Of a stretch of DNA of 64,000 bases, positions 17,828-26,382 are shown piece by piece; within the stretch, counting starts at the first letter, position 1; every line of letters begins with the position of its first letter. The stretch comes from Sphingopyxis sp. USTB-05 (GTDB lineage Bacteria > Pseudomonadota > Alphaproteobacteria > Sphingomonadales > Sphingomonadaceae), in the NCBI RefSeq assembly GCF_023822045.1, contig NZ_CP084712.1, positions 2,108,001-2,172,000 of the forward strand, in the 5' to 3' direction. The position numbers and the translations under genes are program-made. The notes beneath the pieces were generated by a model that saw only the letters and a list, made by a program, of their open reading frames with translations, ran no database searches and was not told the DNA's origin.

Positions 17828-18700
17828 TCAGGCCAGCTCGGCCTTGAACAGCTCGAGCATCCGGCTCCATGCCTTTTCAGCGGCCGCTTCGTTATAGGCG
17901 CGGCCGTCGGGCGGGCACCAGCCGTGCATCGCGCCTTCATAGACTTCGACTTCATGCCACTGTTTGCGCGGCGCGAGCACGGCGTTCAGCAAGACCTTCT
18001 CGTTCGGCGTTTCCTTGTCGTCATTGTCGGCGATCGCGAACAGATAGCCAGCGTTGGTTTTCGGGATCAGCAGGTGCGGGCTGTCGGGCTTGTCGGTACC
18101 GACACCGCCACCGTGAAAGCTTGCCGCCGCACCGACGCGGTCAGGTTTCAGCGCCGCCGTATAGATCGTCATCGCGCCGCCCATACAATAGCCGGTGGTG
18201 CCGATCTTGCGCTTCGTATCGACTTCCTTCTGCGTGTCGAGAAAAGCGAGATGCGCCTTCGCGTCGGTCTCGACGATCGGGCGCGTCAGTTGCTTGAGAT
18301 AACCGAACAGCTTTTCGCGGATCGCAGGGTCGCTAAAGTCGTTGGCGGCATCGACCACCGGCGACTTCTGCCAGCGGTAAAAGGGGTTCACGGTCAGCAC
18401 GGCATAGCCTTCGGCTGCAAGCCGGTCGGCCATCTGCCGGAATGCAGGGCGAAGTCCGCGGATATCGGGCCACACCAGCACGGCGGGATGCTTACCCTCT
18501 GCCGGAGCGACGAAATAGGCATCGCAGGTACCGTCGTCGGTCTTGATCGTGACATCGCGGCCCTTGACCGGCTTGCCCGCGATTGCCCGCGCGGGCAACG
18601 CCGCGGCCAACGCGCCCGCACCTGCAAGCACTGTGAAGCTGCGCCGTCCAACGGACATGCCGGCACGATCAAGATCGGCTTCGGTGTTCTCGGTGCACAT
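17828..18700 (-). CDS. Dienelactone hydrolase family protein, Tat-exported
   Basis: 290 residues from the ATG at 18700, which has a strong GAGGAGAG site; the frame is open to 18754. The N-terminus has a twin-arginine signal (RRSFTV, then LAGAGALAAALPARA). The alpha/beta hydrolase nucleophile is cysteine (GYCMGGA), as in dienelactone hydrolases, with Asp in AIADNDD and His in GAMHGW. Cys-Asp-His are all present, so it should be active; the substrate is unknown. Confidence 0.9.
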   Translation of the reverse strand: MCTENTEADLDRAGMSVGRRSFTVLAGAGALAAALPARAIAGKPVKGRDVTIKTDDGTCDAYFVAPAEGKHPAVLVWPDIRGLRPAFRQMADRLAAEGYAVLTVNPFYRWQKSPVVDAANDFSDPAIREKLFGYLKQLTRPIVETDAKAHLAFLDTQKEVDTKRKIGTTGYCMGGAMTIYTAALKPDRVGAAASFHGGGVGTDKPDSPHLLIPKTNAGYLFAIADNDDKETPNEKVLLNAVLAPRKQWHEVEVYEGAMHGWCPPDGRAYNEAAAEKAWSRMLELFKAELA

Positions 18701-18868
18701 GTGTCTCTCCTCGCTGGGCGTTTTGAAAAGTCGCTGAAAACTGCGCAACTTCACTCGGGATTCGATTGTCGCGCCGTCATCGGGATGCGAACGAATGGCA
18801 AAGCTAATCCAGCACCATTTTATAGGACAGCGATTTTTGGGCAGCCCCCTGTCGCGGCAATAGCGTAT

Positions 18869-19531
18869 TTAGAAGATGAGAGACGCCACCTCGTCAAATG
18901 TCAGCGCGACATGATGCACGCCGACCTCGCGCAGCATCTCACCATGCCCCGCGCGGTCGACGATATGGCCCGCGCCGCAGAAACCGACCACGGCCATTCC
19001 CGCGGCAATTGCCGCCCGCGCCCCCGTCGGCGAATCCTCGATGGCGAGGCATCCCGCGGGGTCGACGCCAAGACCCTTCGCGGCGGCGAGATAGATGTCA
19101 GGAAACGGCTTGCCTCGATCCCAGCCGTCGGCGCTGTAGACATGCTCCCCGAAATGATGGCCGAGCCCGAATAGGCCGAGTGCCCAGCCGATATATTCGG
19201 CGCGGCTCGACGAAGCGATCGCGCGCGGTAGCGGCCCCAGCGCGTCGAGAAATACAGCGACGCCGGGCACGGCATCGAAGCCCTCCATATAGCGCGCCCG
19301 CGCCCGCTCGCGGTGGGTCTCGCGAAAATCGGCGGGTAGTGCGCGGCCATAGCGCGCGACGATGCGCCGTTCGGTTTCCTGCCAATTATGGCCATAATAA
19401 TCGCGCAGGCACTCGTCATAGGTCGCGGGCATGCCCGCGGCGGTCAGGCTTTCGGCAAGCGACAGGTTCGCGCGCACTTCGCTGTCGGCGACGACGCCAT
19501 CGAAATCGAAAATGATCGCGGCAGGCGTCAT
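18869..19531 (-). CDS. HAD-family hydrolase, beta-phosphoglucomutase-like
   Basis: 220 residues from the ATG at 19531. The HAD motifs are clear: motif I DFDGVVADSE with both aspartates, motif II SSSR, a lysine in GKPFPD, and motif IV IEDSPTGARAA. The DGVVADSE start and the helical cap fit the phosphatase/phosphoglucomutase-like subgroup. Substrate not predictable from sequence. Confidence 0.88.
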   Translation of the reverse strand: MTPAAIIFDFDGVVADSEVRANLSLAESLTAAGMPATYDECLRDYYGHNWQETERRIVARYGRALPADFRETHRERARARYMEGFDAVPGVAVFLDALGPLPRAIASSSRAEYIGWALGLFGLGHHFGEHVYSADGWDRGKPFPDIYLAAAKGLGVDPAGCLAIEDSPTGARAAIAAGMAVVGFCGAGHIVDRAGHGEMLREVGVHHVALTFDEVASLIF

Positions 19532-19590
19532 GCGAATCTCACAATCTTCATACTTGGTGCCTAGGCGTTTCACGATCAGGAGACAGCATC

Positions 19591-19779
19591 ATGAAATTCA
19601 TTTCCTTGAACTCGCGCGGCGGCAATTATCTGGTCGTCGCCGAAAATGTCGCCTGGCTCCGCGATTATGAGAACGGCCAGACGCAGGTCGGGATGGTCGG
19701 CGGCGCACCGCTGCTGGTTTCGGGCAAGATCGAGGAGATCGCAGCGTCGATCCTTGCCCAGGCCAACGCGACGGAGTGA
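19591..19779 (+). CDS. Small conserved hypothetical protein
   Basis: 62 residues with a good ribosome-binding site (CAGGAGA seven bases before the ATG). The composition is that of a folded beta-alpha protein: strands ISLNSRGGNYLVVAEN and VGMVGGAPLLV, then a helix. The pattern resembles small FlbD-like proteins, but the similarity is too weak for a functional call. Monocistronic between divergent and convergent genes. Confidence 0.7.
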   Translation: MKFISLNSRGGNYLVVAENVAWLRDYENGQTQVGMVGGAPLLVSGKIEEIAASILAQANATE

Positions 19780-19790
19780 CCGCGACTATT

Positions 19791-20204
19791 TCAGCGCATC
19801 ACCTCATGCTCGCGCGCATAGCTCCATGGCCCCTCGCCGGACCAGCCGCGACCGTCGGGGAAGCTAAGCTTTAACCCGCTGAGCTGCGCCGGGTCGAAAA
19901 GGCGCATGTTCACGCCCATCATGTCGACCTCTCCGCCCATCCGTTCGATCAGTCCCTCGGTTGCCGACCAGTGCGTCGTACAGCCACAAGTCGCGCAAAA
20001 ATGCAGGTCCGAATTGGGGTTTTCGCGGTCGGCGCGATTATAGGTGCGCGTCGCACCCTCGATCACGACGTCGCGCGGCGACATATAGCTCCAGAGGATG
20101 CCGTGCGAGAAGCAGAGCGAGCAATTGCACTCGGCGATTTCCTCGGGCGCCTTGGCAAGCCGCACCGAGACGGCGCCGCAGTGGCAGGTGGTGTTCCAGC
20201 TCAT
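19791..20204 (-). CDS. GFA (glutathione-dependent formaldehyde-activating-like) family protein
   Basis: 137 residues. The zinc-binding cysteines of the GFA/CENP-V fold are present: CHCG, CNCSLC and CATCGC. Despite the name, most family members have no proven role in formaldehyde metabolism. It begins 12 bases after the VWA gene on the same strand, so it may share the glmS transcript. Confidence 0.9.
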   Translation of the reverse strand: MSWNTTCHCGAVSVRLAKAPEEIAECNCSLCFSHGILWSYMSPRDVVIEGATRTYNRADRENPNSDLHFCATCGCTTHWSATEGLIERMGGEVDMMGVNMRLFDPAQLSGLKLSFPDGRGWSGEGPWSYAREHEVMR

Positions 20205-20216
20205 TTCGCCTGCACT

Positions 20217-21176
20217 CTATAATCCATATTTATCATTCCTTGTGACCAGCTCCAGTCCCGTCTCGACCAGCGTGCCGGCATCGACGGCATCGCGCGAGAC
20301 TGGATAGAATTCGGAGACGCGAAAGGCCGCGCCGATCGCCATCAATTCCAGTTCCTTCGCCCCCAGAATTGCGTCGCGCACCTGCAGGAAATGCCGATGC
20401 ATGTACGATGGGCCGTTTGCCATGAGCGTCGAATCGTCAACGGGCGCGCCGTCGCTCACGACTAGAAGGATGCGTCGCCGTTCGAGGCGGCTCTTTAGCT
20501 GATTGACGCCCCATTCCAGGGCCTCTCCGTCGACATTTTCGCGCAGGACATCGGGGTTCAGCATTTGCCGCCAGTCGTCCGGATCGAGCGCCGCATTGTC
20601 GAACGGCTGGTACAAGATATGAAGCAAGGCGCATAGGCGCCCGGGTCTGGACGGCTTTCCATCGCGCAGCCATTTGCGCCGCGTAAAACCACCATGCCAG
20701 CCAGCGGTCGAATAGCCGGCAACCGCGACACTTGCGCCGCGCCTTCCCAGCTCCTCCGATAGGCGCCGAACCCCCGCGGCAACCCACGCCATCGGTTCGC
20801 CACGCATCGAACCCGATTGATCGACCATGAGTAGCACAGCGGTACTGGAAAGTTCGCCGTCTTCATGAGTTTCCAGCGCCCCCAAATCTCCGAGCCGGTC
20901 ATAATTGTGTTCTGCGCGATCGATCTGGAGACGCCACTTCCGATCATCCTTTTCGAGATATCCCTTTTCGCCGTCGGGGCTGATCTCCGGCAAGCTTGTC
21001 GGTACAGCGGCAGCAGAGAGGGTACGGTCGAATTCGCGCGTATATGCTCGATAAAGCTCGTTTTCCGGGCCATCTTCCACCTGTTGCGGCGTGCGGCGAT
21101 GGAAACCGACCGTCAGCGCGGCGATCAGCGCAACCATGGCCAGCGCGATACCGATATCGACCAATCCGGGCGTCAT
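20217..21176 (-). CDS. Membrane-anchored CobT-type von Willebrand factor A domain protein
   Basis: 319 residues. An N-terminal membrane segment (about 6-24) is followed by a linker and a VWA domain (about 110-310). The metal-ion-dependent adhesion site is intact (DQSGS). The stretch ILLVVSDGAPVDDSTLMAN and the later LELMAIG closely resemble the C-terminal domain of CobT, the cobaltochelatase subunit. There is no CobS, CobN or other cobalamin gene nearby, and the acidic N-terminal CobT domain is missing. The ribosome-binding site GGAGGGGG is strong, and the gene starts 21 bases after glmS. Confidence 0.82.
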   Translation of the reverse strand: MTPGLVDIGIALAMVALIAALTVGFHRRTPQQVEDGPENELYRAYTREFDRTLSAAAVPTSLPEISPDGEKGYLEKDDRKWRLQIDRAEHNYDRLGDLGALETHEDGELSSTAVLLMVDQSGSMRGEPMAWVAAGVRRLSEELGRRGASVAVAGYSTAGWHGGFTRRKWLRDGKPSRPGRLCALLHILYQPFDNAALDPDDWRQMLNPDVLRENVDGEALEWGVNQLKSRLERRRILLVVSDGAPVDDSTLMANGPSYMHRHFLQVRDAILGAKELELMAIGAAFRVSEFYPVSRDAVDAGTLVETGLELVTRNDKYGL

Positions 21177-21197
21177 ACCCCCTCCGCGATGCGTCTC

Positions 21198-23021
21198 CTA
21201 CTCGACCGTAACCGATTTCGCGAGATTGCGCGGCTGATCGACGTCGGTGCCCTTGGCGACAGCCACATGGTACGCCAGCAATTGCACCGGCACCGCGTAA
21301 ACGAGCGGTGCGATCAGCGGGTGGACCTTGGGCATTTCGATCGTCGCCATGCAGCCGTCACCGGCTTCTGCGAGCCCTTCTGCGTCTGAAATCAAGACGA
21401 CCTTGCCGCCGCGCGCCATGACTTCCTGCATGTTGCTGACGGTCTTTTCGAACAGCGGGCCCGAGGGAGCGAGGACGATGACCGGGACCGCCTCGTCGAT
21501 CAGCGCGATCGGGCCATGCTTCATCTCACCCGAGGCGTAACCCTCTGCGTGGATGTACGAGATTTCCTTGAGCTTCAGCGCGCCTTCCAGGGCAAGCGGA
21601 TAGTCGGGGCCACGACCGAGGTAGAGCACGTCGCGCGCGGGGGCGACGAGATGCGCCATCTTCGAGATTTCCTCGTCGTGCGCGAGCGCGGCGTTGAGTG
21701 CCGCAGGCGCCTCGATCAGATGCTTGACGATCTCATGCTCTTCCGCGGCGCTGAGCTTACCCTTTTTGAGCGCGAGATGCGCGGCGAGCGCGGCGAGCAC
21801 CGCAAGCTGACAGGTGAAAGCCTTGGTCGACGCAACCCCGATTTCGGGACCGGCATGCGTTGGCAGCAGCAGGTCCGCCTCGCGCGCCATGCTGCTGGTG
21901 GGAACGTTGACGACGACCGCGATCGTCTGCCCGTTCGCCTTGCAGTGGCGCAGCGCCGCGAGCGTGTCGGCAGTCTCGCCCGACTGCGAAATGAAGAGCG
22001 CAAGCCCGCCCGGCTGGAGCACCGGGTCGCGATAACGGAACTCCGACGCGACATCGATGTCGACGGGAACGCGCGCGAAGGTTTCGAACCAATATTTGGC
22101 GACCATGCCCGCGTAGAAGCTGGTGCCGCACGCGACGATCGTAATGCGCTCGACCGTCGACAGATCGAAATCCATCTGCGGCAACGCGACCGTCTGTTCG
22201 AGCGGACGAATGTAGGAGGAGAGCGTCTGCGCGACGACGGTCGGCTGCTCGAAAATCTCCTTCTGCATGAAGTGGCGGTAATTGCCCTTTTCGACCGCGG
22301 CGGCCGTGACGCCCGAGGTCGTGATTTCGCGCGTCACGGGATTATTGTCGGCGTCGTAGATCTGCGCACCATCCTTGGTGATGACCACCCAGTCGCCCTC
22401 ATCGAGATAGGCGATCTTCTGCGTCAGCGGCGCAAGAGCCAAAGCATCGCTGCCCAGATAGGTTTCGCCCTCGCCATAACCCACGACCAACGGCGAACCG
22501 AGGCGCGCCCCGATCAAAAGGTCGGAATGCTGGCGGAAGGCGATTGCGAGCGCGAAGGCGCCGCGGAGCTGCGGGAGGACCGCCTTCACCGCGTCCTGAG
22601 GTGACTTGCCCGCTTCGACCTGTTCGCTGACGAGATGTGCGACGACCTCGGTATCCGTCTCGCTCTCGAACTTACGGCCGCGCGCGGTCAGCGCCTCGCG
22701 CAGCGGCTTGAAATTCTCGATGATCCCGTTGTGGACCAGCGCGACCTCGCCTGTCGCATGCGGGTGCGCGTTGCTCGTCGTCGGCGCGCCGTGCGTCGCC
22801 CAGCGCGTGTGCGCGATGCCGACGGTGCCGGGCGCGGGATTGCCGGCGAGTTCCTTGACGAGATTGCCGAGCTTACCCTCGGCGCGGCGACGGATCAGTT
22901 GGCCGCCCTCGACAGTGCACACGCCCGCCGAGTCATAGCCGCGATACTCCATGCGCTTCAGCCCGTCGACCAGACGGTCCGCCACCTGGTCCTTGCCGAT
23001 GATTCCGATAATTCCGCACAT
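21198..23021 (-). CDS. glmS: Glutamine-fructose-6-phosphate aminotransferase (isomerising)
   Basis: 607 residues. GlmS makes glucosamine-6-phosphate, the first committed step toward UDP-GlcNAc. The N-terminal glutaminase domain begins MCGIIGIIG, with Cys2 as nucleophile. Two SIS sugar-isomerase domains follow (CGTSFYAG; SQSGETADT; GRGPDYPLALEGALKLKEISY). The ending AKSVTVE is the usual conserved tail. No glmS ribozyme is expected in this lineage and none was seen. Confidence 0.98.
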   Translation of the reverse strand: MCGIIGIIGKDQVADRLVDGLKRMEYRGYDSAGVCTVEGGQLIRRRAEGKLGNLVKELAGNPAPGTVGIAHTRWATHGAPTTSNAHPHATGEVALVHNGIIENFKPLREALTARGRKFESETDTEVVAHLVSEQVEAGKSPQDAVKAVLPQLRGAFALAIAFRQHSDLLIGARLGSPLVVGYGEGETYLGSDALALAPLTQKIAYLDEGDWVVITKDGAQIYDADNNPVTREITTSGVTAAAVEKGNYRHFMQKEIFEQPTVVAQTLSSYIRPLEQTVALPQMDFDLSTVERITIVACGTSFYAGMVAKYWFETFARVPVDIDVASEFRYRDPVLQPGGLALFISQSGETADTLAALRHCKANGQTIAVVVNVPTSSMAREADLLLPTHAGPEIGVASTKAFTCQLAVLAALAAHLALKKGKLSAAEEHEIVKHLIEAPAALNAALAHDEEISKMAHLVAPARDVLYLGRGPDYPLALEGALKLKEISYIHAEGYASGEMKHGPIALIDEAVPVIVLAPSGPLFEKTVSNMQEVMARGGKVVLISDAEGLAEAGDGCMATIEMPKVHPLIAPLVYAVPVQLLAYHVAVAKGTDVDQPRNLAKSVTVE

Positions 23022-23037
23022 GTGGTCTGGCTTTCTT

Positions 23038-23406
23038 CTAAAGCGTGTAGGGAACGCGAATACCCGGCATCGACGCCGGAAACACCTTGATATTGCGTGT
23101 AACCAGGATGCGCCCGCTGATCTGTGCGGTCGCCAGTACGAAAGCGTCGGCCAAGGTCAAGCCCTTGCGCTCGGCGCGCAGCGCCGCGGCACGACGCGCG
23201 ACCGCATCCCCGATCTCCTCGACCTGGAAGCAGCCGAGAAAGGCCTCAACCGCTTTCACCGATGTGGGGTCGGCCGCTGACATCACCTCGGTCCAGCTGA
23301 CACGACTCACGCTCTTGCGCCCGGCGCGGCGGATCTCGGCCCGCGCCGCTTCGATGCCGTTCAGCGCGTCGATCAGGATGTCGCTATCGAACTGCGCGTC
23401 GATCAT
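23038..23406 (-). CDS. PIN-domain toxin (VapC-like)
   Basis: 122 residues. PIN toxins are Mg-dependent RNases that cut tRNA or rRNA. Three of the usual acidic positions are seen: Asp near the start (FDSDILIDALN), Glu in SWTEV and Asp in LADAFVLATA. The fourth, normally Asp in an RNxxDF motif, is Val here (RNIKVF), so activity may be reduced or use another residue. The ATG overlaps the antitoxin stop (ATGA). Confidence 0.87.
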   Translation of the reverse strand: MIDAQFDSDILIDALNGIEAARAEIRRAGRKSVSRVSWTEVMSAADPTSVKAVEAFLGCFQVEEIGDAVARRAAALRAERKGLTLADAFVLATAQISGRILVTRNIKVFPASMPGIRVPYTL

Positions 23407-23627
23407 TCGCGCTTGCCCCTAAGCCGCCGCTGATATTTCAGCCCGTCGCCGATATCGTCGCGGGTGCGAAAGATTCCGAAGGCGTTATCGATCGCGTCGC
23501 CTGACACGTCCGCGCGATAGGCCGCTACCGCACGGCGAACGAGCTCGGCCCGTGACACGCCTAGCTCGGCCGCAAGCGCGTCGAGCCACTGGATATCGTC
23601 ATCGGGGATGTCCGCGAGAAAGCGCAT
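23403..23627 (-). CDS. Ribbon-helix-helix antitoxin (VapB/CopG-like)
   Basis: 74 residues. The N-terminal ribbon-helix-helix domain (MRFLADIPDDDIQWLDALAAELGVSRAELVRRAV region) binds DNA, and the C-terminal tail with AFGIFRTRDDIGDGLKYQ resembles the part that wraps around PIN toxins. A 21-bp inverted repeat directly upstream is the likely autoregulatory operator. Lies between glmU and glmS. Confidence 0.88.
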   Translation of the reverse strand: MRFLADIPDDDIQWLDALAAELGVSRAELVRRAVAAYRADVSGDAIDNAFGIFRTRDDIGDGLKYQRRLRGKRE

Positions 23628-23634
23628 GCCAGAT

Positions 23635-23655
23635 TGATATCATATCATGATATCA
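23635..23655. promoter_or_regulatory. Operator of the vapBC-like toxin-antitoxin pair
   Basis: Perfect half-sites TGATATCAT and ATGATATCA are separated by three bases, eight bases upstream of the antitoxin ATG. It is strikingly AT-rich against its surroundings, as expected for a ribbon-helix-helix autoregulator's binding site. Confidence 0.8.
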
Positions 23656-23657
23656 AA

Positions 23658-24122
23658 TCAAGCGGGCAGTTGCTTTCGATAGACGAGAACGCCGGTTTTT
23701 TCGGCAATGCGATCGTATAGCAGCATCGCGGTATCGTTGGTTTCGTGCGTCAGCCAATAAACGCGCGGGAGCCCGCGCTCCTTCGCCGCGTCATAGACGG
23801 CCTCGATCAAGGCGCGGCCGACACCCTTGCCACGCGCGTCGGCGGTGGTGAACAGGTCCTGCAGATAGAGCGACGGCAGGAGCGAGGTGGTGCTGCGATG
23901 GAGCAGATAATGGGTCAGGCCGAGAAGGGCGCCGTCCTGCTCGGCGACCAGCGCGAACATCGGCTCATAGGGATCGTAGAAGCGATCCCAGGTCGCGGCG
24001 GTGACCTCGGGCGCCAGCGCCGTATCGCCGCTGCGGCCGTAGAAGGCGTTGTAGCCGTCCCATAGCGGGAGCCACCGATCGTAATCGGCGCGGGCCGCGG
24101 GCCGGACGATCAGGCCGCTCAT
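23658..24122 (-). CDS. GNAT family N-acetyltransferase
   Basis: 154 residues, a single GNAT domain. The acetyl-CoA loop is seen in DARGKGVGRALIEAVYDAAKERG, followed by the late strand VYWLTHETNDTAMLLYDRIAEKTGVLVYRK. The pattern EGYNAFYGR-like near the start is typical of a widespread GNAT group with no fixed substrate. The ATG overlaps the stop of the preceding gene (ATGA). Confidence 0.87.
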   Translation of the reverse strand: MSGLIVRPAARADYDRWLPLWDGYNAFYGRSGDTALAPEVTAATWDRFYDPYEPMFALVAEQDGALLGLTHYLLHRSTTSLLPSLYLQDLFTTADARGKGVGRALIEAVYDAAKERGLPRVYWLTHETNDTAMLLYDRIAEKTGVLVYRKQLPA

Positions 24123-24433
24123 GTCCGCCCGAAATTGCGGTCGACGAAGATCATCGCGAACTGCACCGGATCGGGCGCTTCGCCATTTCCTGCGGCGAAG
24201 CGCGCCTTGCCATCGGTCCAGATTTTCAGAATTTGCGCGGGCAGGTCGGGGCCGAATTTCATCTGCTGCTCGACGATCTGTTCCCAGCTTCCCTTCACGT
24301 CAAAGCTCTGTTCGAGCTGCGGCACCATCGCTTTGCAATAGCCCTCGGTCGCGGGGTCGAGATGGCCGATCGCTTTCAGCACCCAGGCGTCGACGAAGCG
24401 CAGGAAAGGCTTGTCGGTGTAGCGATCGGTCAC
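24119..24433 (-). CDS. Conserved hypothetical protein
   Basis: 104 residues from a GTG at 24433, chosen because GGAG lies eight bases upstream and the GTG overlaps the stop of the preceding GNAT gene (GTGA). An ATG at 24451 is an alternative. It looks like a small all-helical cytoplasmic protein (FLRFVDAWVLKAIGHLDPATEGY) without recognised motifs. It sits between two GNAT genes with overlapping ends, so all three are translated from one transcript, probably after glmU. Confidence 0.7.
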   Translation of the reverse strand: MTDRYTDKPFLRFVDAWVLKAIGHLDPATEGYCKAMVPQLEQSFDVKGSWEQIVEQQMKFGPDLPAQILKIWTDGKARFAAGNGEAPDPVQFAMIFVDRNFGRT

Positions 24434-24966
24434 TTTGTGTTCTCCATCCATTCGTCGCGCAGCAAGCCGAAGATCAGCGAATCGCGCACCCCAATGTGCG
24501 TTTCCCATTCGCCGCGCAGCCGCCCCTCATATTGGAAGCCAAGACGCTGGATTAAAGAGATCGACCCGGCATTTTCGGGATCGGTATCGGCAAAGATGCG
24601 GCGCAGCTTCAGATCATCGAAACCATGGTCAATCACCCGCGACACCGCTTCGCGCGCGATCCCGTTGCCCCAATGATCGCGGTTCAGGATATAGCCGACC
24701 TCCTTCACGTCGGGCTTGCCGTCGATCAGGATCACCCAGCCGAGCGCGACATCGTCACCGGCGGTGATCGCCCAGCAATCATAGCCCTGCCCCTCGGCGG
24801 CATTGCCTTTGACATAGTCTGCCGTCTCGGCGAGCGACGCGTGCGGCCCGCTCGACCACCAGGTCATCACTTCGGGATCGGACAGCACGGGAAAGAGCGC
24901 CGCGGCATCGTCCTCGCGCAATTGGCGCAGCACGAGGCGCGCGGTGGTCAGTGTCGGTGCAGGCAT
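24430..24966 (-). CDS. RimJ/RimL-like GNAT N-acetyltransferase
   Basis: 178 residues from the ATG at 24966, four bases after the glmU stop. The RimJ-type layout is clear: TTARLVLRQLREDDA at the start, VGYILNRDHWGNGIAREAV with the acetyl-CoA loop, and NAGSISLIQRLGFQYEGRLRGEW near the end. Members acetylate ribosomal proteins or small molecules; the target is unknown. Confidence 0.88.
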   Translation of the reverse strand: MPAPTLTTARLVLRQLREDDAAALFPVLSDPEVMTWWSSGPHASLAETADYVKGNAAEGQGYDCWAITAGDDVALGWVILIDGKPDVKEVGYILNRDHWGNGIAREAVSRVIDHGFDDLKLRRIFADTDPENAGSISLIQRLGFQYEGRLRGEWETHIGVRDSLIFGLLRDEWMENTK

Positions 24967-24970
24967 CGGG

Positions 24971-26323
24971 TTATTTCTTTTCCGCCGCTTTTTTCTTGCG
25001 CATTGCCTCGTGGAAACGGTCGGCCCAGCCGGGCTTGACCAACTGCTCGCCGCGCACAAGCCGCAGTTCGCCATCGGCGACGTCGCGCGTCACCGCGCTG
25101 CCGGCGGCGACGATCGCATCGGCGCCGATCTTTACCGGAGCGACCAGCGCGCTGTTCGATCCGATGAAGGCACGCTCGCCAATCTCGGTCTTATATTTGA
25201 AATAGCCATCATAATTGCAGGTGATCGTGCCCGCGCCGATGTTGGCCCCCGCGCCGACGGTGACGTCGCCCAGATAGGTCAGGTGGTTGGCTTTGGCGCC
25301 CTTGCCGAGCACCGCCTTCTTGGTCTCGACAAAATTGCCGATCTTTGCCTTTTCGCCAAGGACCGTACCGGGCCGGAGCCGCGCGAACGGACCGACTTCG
25401 CAGCCCGTGCCGACGATTGCGCCTTCGATATGGCAATTCGCGCGGATCTTCACATTGTCGGCGATCTTCGCGCCGGGGCCGAAGAAGACATTGGGCTCGA
25501 TCGTTACGTCGCGGCCAAGCTCGGTATCCCAGGCGAACCATATGGTGTCAGGGGCGATCAGACTGGCGCCATCGGCCATCGCCTGCACGCGGCGGCGCGC
25601 CTGCCATTCGCTTTCCATCGCAGCAAGTTCGCCGCGGCTGTTGATACCGGCCACATCATAGGGATCGGTGACGACGACCGCACAATGCCGCCCGTCGCCG
25701 TTCGCGATATTGACGATGTCGACGAGATAAAATTCCTTCGCCGCATTGTCGTCGGTAACACGCGCGAGCAGCGCGAAGAGGTCGGCCGATTTCGCGGCCA
25801 TCAGCCCCGAATTGCAAAGGCGCACCGCACGCTCGGCGTCGGTCGCATCCTTATGCTCGACCATCTTGGTGACATAGTCGCCGTCAGTGATGACGCGGCC
25901 ATATTGCTGGGCATCGGCGGGCTCGAACGCCAGCACCACGACCGCGGGCGCATCGGGGGCATTGAGCCGGTCGATCATCGCCTGCATGGTCGCGGCGGGA
26001 ACGAAGGGCACGTCGCCATAGAGGATCAGTACATCGCCGTCGAAGCCCGTCAGCGCGCCCTCGCCCTGCTGCACCGCATGGCCGGTGCCGAGCTGCGGCT
26101 CCTGAACCGCCAGGTCCGCGCTTCCCGCCAGCGCCGCCTCAAGCTGATCGGCCTTGTCGCCGACGATCACGACTTTCTTTGCCGGGCTCAATTCATCGAC
26201 GCTCGCCATCAGGTGCAGCAGCATCGGGCGGCCGGCGATCGGGTGCAGAACCTTGTGCAGGTCCGATTTCATGCGGGTACCCTTGCCCGCGGCAAGGACG
26301 ATGGCGGCGATGGGATTGCTCAT
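24971..26323 (-). CDS. glmU: Bifunctional UDP-GlcNAc pyrophosphorylase / glucosamine-1-phosphate acetyltransferase
   Basis: 450 residues from the ATG at 26323. The N-terminal uridyltransferase begins with LAAGKGTRMKSDLHKVLHP; the C-terminal half is a left-handed beta-helix acetyltransferase with hexapeptide repeats (GPFARLRPGT, NFVETKKAVLGKGAKANHL, YLGDVTVGAGANIGAG). Together with glmS (21.2 kb) and glmM (49.0 kb) it completes the route to UDP-GlcNAc. Divergent from gph by 59 bases. Confidence 0.97.
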   Translation of the reverse strand: MSNPIAAIVLAAGKGTRMKSDLHKVLHPIAGRPMLLHLMASVDELSPAKKVVIVGDKADQLEAALAGSADLAVQEPQLGTGHAVQQGEGALTGFDGDVLILYGDVPFVPAATMQAMIDRLNAPDAPAVVVLAFEPADAQQYGRVITDGDYVTKMVEHKDATDAERAVRLCNSGLMAAKSADLFALLARVTDDNAAKEFYLVDIVNIANGDGRHCAVVVTDPYDVAGINSRGELAAMESEWQARRRVQAMADGASLIAPDTIWFAWDTELGRDVTIEPNVFFGPGAKIADNVKIRANCHIEGAIVGTGCEVGPFARLRPGTVLGEKAKIGNFVETKKAVLGKGAKANHLTYLGDVTVGAGANIGAGTITCNYDGYFKYKTEIGERAFIGSNSALVAPVKIGADAIVAAGSAVTRDVADGELRLVRGEQLVKPGWADRFHEAMRKKKAAEKK

Positions 26324-26382
26324 GCGCGCTGCCATGCCAGCAAATCATTGCGGTTTCCAGAGCATCGCGCCATGCGGGGCCG

